From Streptomyces iakyrus (lineage in GTDB: Bacteria > Actinomycetota > Actinomycetes > Streptomycetales > Streptomycetaceae): a stretch of DNA of 64,000 nucleotides. The notes beneath the pieces are model-generated. The model did not search any database, was not told the origin of the DNA, and saw only the letters and a program-made list of their open reading frames with translations. Made by a program: the position numbers and the translations under genes. Below, one piece after another: positions 60,976-64,000 of the stretch. Each line of letters opens with the position of its first letter. Within the stretch, counting starts at the first letter, position 1. The DNA lies in NCBI RefSeq assembly GCF_000717055.1, contig NZ_JNXI01000006.1, forward strand, positions 1 to 64,000, read 5' to 3'.

Positions 60976-63150
60976 TCAGCCCTGCACAGCCAGCACCAGC
61001 GGCAACACCCCCTGCGCGCCGGAGTGTCGGAGCATGCGCGCCGCGACCGCGAGGGTCCAGCCGGTCTCCGTGTAGTCGTCCACGAGGAGGACCGGGCCCC
61101 GGGCCTCGACGAGGGCGGAGGCGAGGGCGGGCGGCACGGCCAGGGCCCCGTCCAGCGCCTTCAGCCGCTGGGCGCTGTTGCTCCGGGAGCCCGAGTGCGC
61201 GTCGCCGGTGTACTCGACTGAGCCCAGCAGCGGCAGCCGCCCGATCTCGGCGATGCGCGCCCCGAGGGAGCCGATCAGCTGCGGTCGCGTGCGCGAGGCG
61301 ACGGTGACGACACCGGCGGGGCGAGGCCCGGCCTCCGGTGCGCCCGGGGCCCAGCCGCCGGGGCCCCGGGCCCAGTCGGCCAGTACGTCCACCACGGCCT
61401 TCGCCACGTCGTCGGGAACGGGCCCGTCGGGGGCCTGGGGCGAGAGCATGGGCCGCAGCCGGTTCCCCCACCCGATGTCCGACAACCGTCCCAGCGCGCG
61501 TCCCGACCCGGCCTGTTCTCCGGCCGGGATGCGGCCCTTGAGGTCCACTCCGATCGCCGGCAGCCCGGTGGGCCACATGCGTCGGGGCTCCACTTCGACA
61601 CCTGCCCGGCCGAGGTCCACGCGCGCGGCACCGAGCGCCTCCTCGGACGTGTCGGCGGTGAAGCGCGGACCGGCGCAGTTGTCGCAGCGACCGCACGGTC
61701 TGGCGGCCTCGTCGTCCAGCTGGCGCTGCAGGAACTCCATACGGCAGTCGGCCGTCGACGCGTACGCGCGCATGGCCTGCTGCTCGGCATCGCGCTGACG
61801 TGCTACCCACGCGTACCGCTCGGCGTCATACGTCCACGGCTGCCCGGTCGCGATCCAGCCGCCCTTGACGCGCTTGACCGCCCCGTCCACGTCGAGGACC
61901 TTGAGCATGGTCTCCAGGCGGGAGCGGCGCAGCTCCACCAGGGGTTCCAGGGCGGGCAGGGACAGGGGCTTCTCCGCGTGCGCGAGGATGTCGAGCGTGC
62001 GGCGCACCAGGTCCTCCGAGGGGAAGGCGAGCGACGCGAAGTACTTCCAGATCGCCTCGTCCTCCTTGCCCGGTAGCAGGAGCACCTCGGCATGCTTCAC
62101 GCCTCGTCCCGCGCGGCCCACCTGCTGGTAGTAGGCGATGGGGGAGGAGGGCGAACCCAGGTGCACCACGAAGCCCAGATCGGGCTTGTCGAATCCCATG
62201 CCGAGTGCTGACGTGGCGACCAGCGCCTTCACCTTGTTGCCGAGCAGATCCTCCTCGGCCTGCTGGCGGTCGGCGTTCTCCGTCTTGCCCGTGTACGACG
62301 CGACCGTGTGCCCCCGCTGCCGGAGGAAGGCGGTGACCTCCTCGGCGGCGGCCACGGTGAGGGTGTAGATGATTCCGGACCCCGGCAGTTCGTCGAGGTG
62401 CTCGGCCAGCCAGGCCATACGGTGCGCGGCATCCGGCAGCCGCAGGACACTCAGGCTCAGGCTGTCCCGGTCCAGCGGGCCCCGGAGCACGAGGGCGTCC
62501 GAGCTGCCGCCGGTGCCGAGTTGTTCCGCGACGTCGGCCGTCACGCGCGCGTTGGCCGTGGCGGTGGTCGCGAGCACCGGAACACCGGGTGGGAGGTCGG
62601 CGAGCATGGTGCGCAGCCGGCGGTAGTCGGGCCGGAAGTCGTGGCCCCAGTCGGAGATGCAGTGCGCCTCGTCCACCACCAGGAGCCCGGTGGCTGCCGA
62701 GAGCCGGGGGAGGACCTGGTCCCGGAAGTCCGGGTTGTTGAGCCGTTCGGGACTCACCAGCAGGACGTCCACCTCGCCCGCGGCGATCTCGTCCTGAACG
62801 GCTTCCCACTCCTCGGTGTTGGAGGAGTTGATGGTCCGGGCGTGAATGCCTGCCCGAGCCGCCGCCTCGACCTGGTTCCGCATGAGCGCGAGCAGCGGGG
62901 ACACGATCACGGTCGGGCCACTGCCCCGGGCTCGCAGCAGCGAGGTCGCCACGAAGTAGACCGCGGACTTGCCCCAGCCCGTGCGCTGGACGACCAGGGC
63001 ACGGCGTCTGTCGGCGACCAGTGCCTCGATCGCCCGCCACTGGTCCTCGCGCAGCTGGGCCTCCCCCGAGACGTCCCCGACGAGACGGGCCAGGACCGTG
63101 TCGGCCGCCGCCCGGAGTTCCGCGTTGCTCGTGTGCTCCATGCGTTCCAT
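60976..63150 (-). CDS. recQ: RecQ-family DNA helicase fused to a phosphoribosyltransferase-like domain
   Basis: The 724-residue protein has a RecQ helicase core: Walker A as RTGWGKS (unusual Trp), [25 protein letters not shown] outline with DEAH, TATAN motif [11 protein letters not shown] and QQVGRAGR. A four-Cys zinc site (CRMEF...CGRCDNC) follows near residue 500. In place of an HRDC domain the last 120 residues show [19 protein letters not shown] and [13 protein letters not shown], the latter a PRPP-binding loop of type I phosphoribosyltransferases. Start at 63150, with 63141 as alternative; upstream frame is not conserved-looking. Role: DNA unwinding in repair; the function of the fused domain is unknown. 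Confidence 0.9.
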   Translation of the reverse strand: MERMEHTSNAELRAAADTVLARLVGDVSGEAQLREDQWRAIEALVADRRRALVVQRTGWGKSAVYFVATSLLRARGSGPTVIVSPLLALMRNQVEAAARAGIHARTINSSNTEEWEAVQDEIAAGEVDVLLVSPERLNNPDFRDQVLPRLSAATGLLVVDEAHCISDWGHDFRPDYRRLRTMLADLPPGVPVLATTATANARVTADVAEQLGTGGSSDALVLRGPLDRDSLSLSVLRLPDAAHRMAWLAEHLDELPGSGIIYTLTVAAAEEVTAFLRQRGHTVASYTGKTENADRQQAEEDLLGNKVKALVATSALGMGFDKPDLGFVVHLGSPSSPIAYYQQVGRAGRGVKHAEVLLLPGKEDEAIWKYFASLAFPSEDLVRRTLDILAHAEKPLSLPALEPLVELRRSRLETMLKVLDVDGAVKRVKGGWIATGQPWTYDAERYAWVARQRDAEQQAMRAYASTADCRMEFLQRQLDDEAARPCGRCDNCAGPRFTADTSEEALGAARVDLGRAGVEVEPRRMWPTGLPAIGVDLKGRIPAGEQAGSGRALGRLSDIGWGNRLRPMLSPQAPDGPVPDDVAKAVVDVLADWARGPGGWAPGAPEAGPRPAGVVTVASRTRPQLIGSLGARIAEIGRLPLLGSVEYTGDAHSGSRSNSAQRLKALDGALAVPPALASALVEARGPVLLVDDYTETGWTLAVAARMLRHSGAQGVLPLVLAVQG

Positions 63151-63235
63151 ACAACAGGACCGCACTGACATCCGCGGCGGCGCATCGGGAGGCTGGGGAC
63201 ACGCCGGGCCTGGGCTGACGTGTTCCTGATAGGAC

Positions 63236-63244
63236 TTATCCACA
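63236..63244 (+). promoter_or_regulatory. DnaA-box nonamer between recQ and the DUF4192 gene
   Basis: TTATCCACA, a perfect DnaA box, lies in the 134-bp divergent promoter region, 41 bp before the DUF4192 start. Confidence 0.4.
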
Positions 63245-63284
63245 GGCCCAAGCGGAGTTTTGCGTTCCGCGAGATCGTCTTCGC

Positions 63285-64000
63285 ATGACGAACCACAGCG
63301 AAACGACCGGATCCCCCGAGAACGGCGACATCACCGGGCCCGAAGCGCAGAGCGGGCGGAAGAACGGTGAACAGGACAAAAAGGCGAGCGACGCGACCCG
63401 GCTCCACACCTCCACCCCCGCGTACGACAGTCACGGCGGCGAGCACCAGGTCACCTTGCGCACTCCGGCCGAACTGGCCGACGCTCTGCCGTACCTGCTC
63501 GGATACCGCCCCGAGGACAGCATCGTCCTGGTCGCTCTGCACGACAGCGACGGACGCGGGCGGTTCGGAGGCCGGGCCCGTCTCGGTATCCCCGCCAACG
63601 CTGACGACTGGGCTTCCGCGGCCCGGCAATTGTCCCACGGCCTTGTGACGGGCAGCGAGCGCCGAGGCGCACGGCCCGAGTCGATGGTCGCCTTCCTGTG
63701 CCAGGAACCGGAGAAGGGCCAGACCGGCCGGCAGGTGATGGAGCGGCTGAGGCCACTGGCCCAGAGGCTGCGTGTCGAGTGCGGTTCCCTCGACGTGGTG
63801 GTGGTCGAGGCGCTGTGCATCTCGGAGGGCCGGTACTGGTCGTACTGCTGTGACAACGCGACGTGCTGCTCCCCCGAGGGAGCCCCCATGGGCCTGCCCG
63901 GCACCTCCGTGCTGGCCGCCGCGGCCACCTACGCCGGCATCCAGGTCCGCGGCACACTGCGGGAGCTCCGGGCCCGGCTACTGCCCTGGGAGAACGCCGC
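63285..64000 (+). CDS. DUF4192 family protein (cut by window end)
   Basis: The frame is open from ATG at 63285 to the end of the window (238 codons, C terminus missing). After a hydrophilic N terminus of about 50 residues comes [30 protein letters not shown] in outline, the signature of DUF4192, an actinobacterial family of unknown function. GATCGT lies six bases before the ATG. It is divergent from recQ and shares its promoter region. Confidence 0.88.
   Translation, partial: MTNHSETTGSPENGDITGPEAQSGRKNGEQDKKASDATRLHTSTPAYDSHGGEHQVTLRTPAELADALPYLLGYRPEDSIVLVALHDSDGRGRFGGRARLGIPANADDWASAARQLSHGLVTGSERRGARPESMVAFLCQEPEKGQTGRQVMERLRPLAQRLRVECGSLDVVVVEALCISEGRYWSYCCDNATCCSPEGAPMGLPGTSVLAAAATYAGIQVRGTLRELRARLLPWENA

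Overview
The window is high-G+C (roughly 70% or more) DNA with Actinobacteria-type codon use and many GTG starts. Gene content and order (nei2-lhr, recA-recX, gluABCD with a two-component pair, miaB/miaA, dapF, an rsh-type gene, hflX, a three-gene siderophore locus, lexA, nrdR-nrdJ, rnhB) match the conserved core of a Streptomyces chromosome, close to the S. coelicolor arrangement as I remember it. I saw no insertion sequence, prophage, CRISPR array, tRNA or rRNA gene. About 51 protein genes plus one very small leader peptide are supported.

Layout. 0.2-12 kb: an SDR oxidoreductase, the DNA-repair pair nei2 and lhr, an AraC regulator with the AzlC/AzlD branched-chain amino-acid exporter, a terpene-cyclase-fold protein, a DUF3046 protein, an AI-2E-type permease and a HEAT-like protein. 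12-14.4 kb: SOS-controlled recA-recX. 14.4-17.3 kb: a rhodanese and a cysteine dioxygenase preceded by a Cys-rich leader peptide, then an FAD monooxygenase. 17.4-23.1 kb: the glutamate ABC transporter gluABCD, divergent from a histidine kinase/response regulator pair that probably controls it. 23-28.3 kb: a TAXI-type binding protein, a MazG-like pyrophosphohydrolase, a cation/proton antiporter with its regulatory subunit, and a NarL-type two-component system. 28.3-39.8 kb: miaB, an extradiol-dioxygenase-like gene, two small genes, miaA, a membrane protein, dapF, rshA, a secreted M1-like metallopeptidase and hflX. 39.8-42.5 kb: two tandem paralogous secreted trypsin-fold lipoproteins. 42.7-47.4 kb: an orphan NIS siderophore locus (aminotransferase, IucA/IucC synthetase, IucB/MbtK-like acyltransferase). 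47.7-54.8 kb: a DinG-like helicase, lexA, nrdR and the B12-dependent ribonucleotide reductase nrdJ. 54.8-64 kb: a TerD protein, a YdbC-like protein, a histidine phosphatase, an ADP-ribosylglycohydrolase, rnhB, two proteins of unknown function, a RecQ helicase fused to a phosphoribosyltransferase-like domain, and a DUF4192 gene cut by the window end.

Genome maintenance is unusually dense here: Nei2, Lhr, RecA, RecX, DinG-like, LexA, NrdR/NrdJ, RNase HII and RecQ. LexA-type boxes are visible in front of recA and lexA, and tandem NrdR-type boxes in front of nrdR-nrdJ. MiaA/MiaB modify A37 of tRNAs reading U-starting codons.

Most unusual observations: (1) a 23-codon Cys-rich leader ORF in front of the cysteine dioxygenase, which looks like a cysteine-sensing attenuator on a catabolic operon; (2) the minimal siderophore locus with no decarboxylase or N-hydroxylase and an in-frame 15-bp minisatellite in the synthetase; (3) a RecQ-phosphoribosyltransferase fusion; (4) two genes whose 3' ends, stop codon included, are tandemly duplicated; (5) a [T/C/G]ANNNT hexamer 6-9 nt before the start codon of about twenty genes, pointing to widespread leaderless transcription; (6) three isolated DnaA-box nonamers in front of recA, miaB and recQ/DUF4192.
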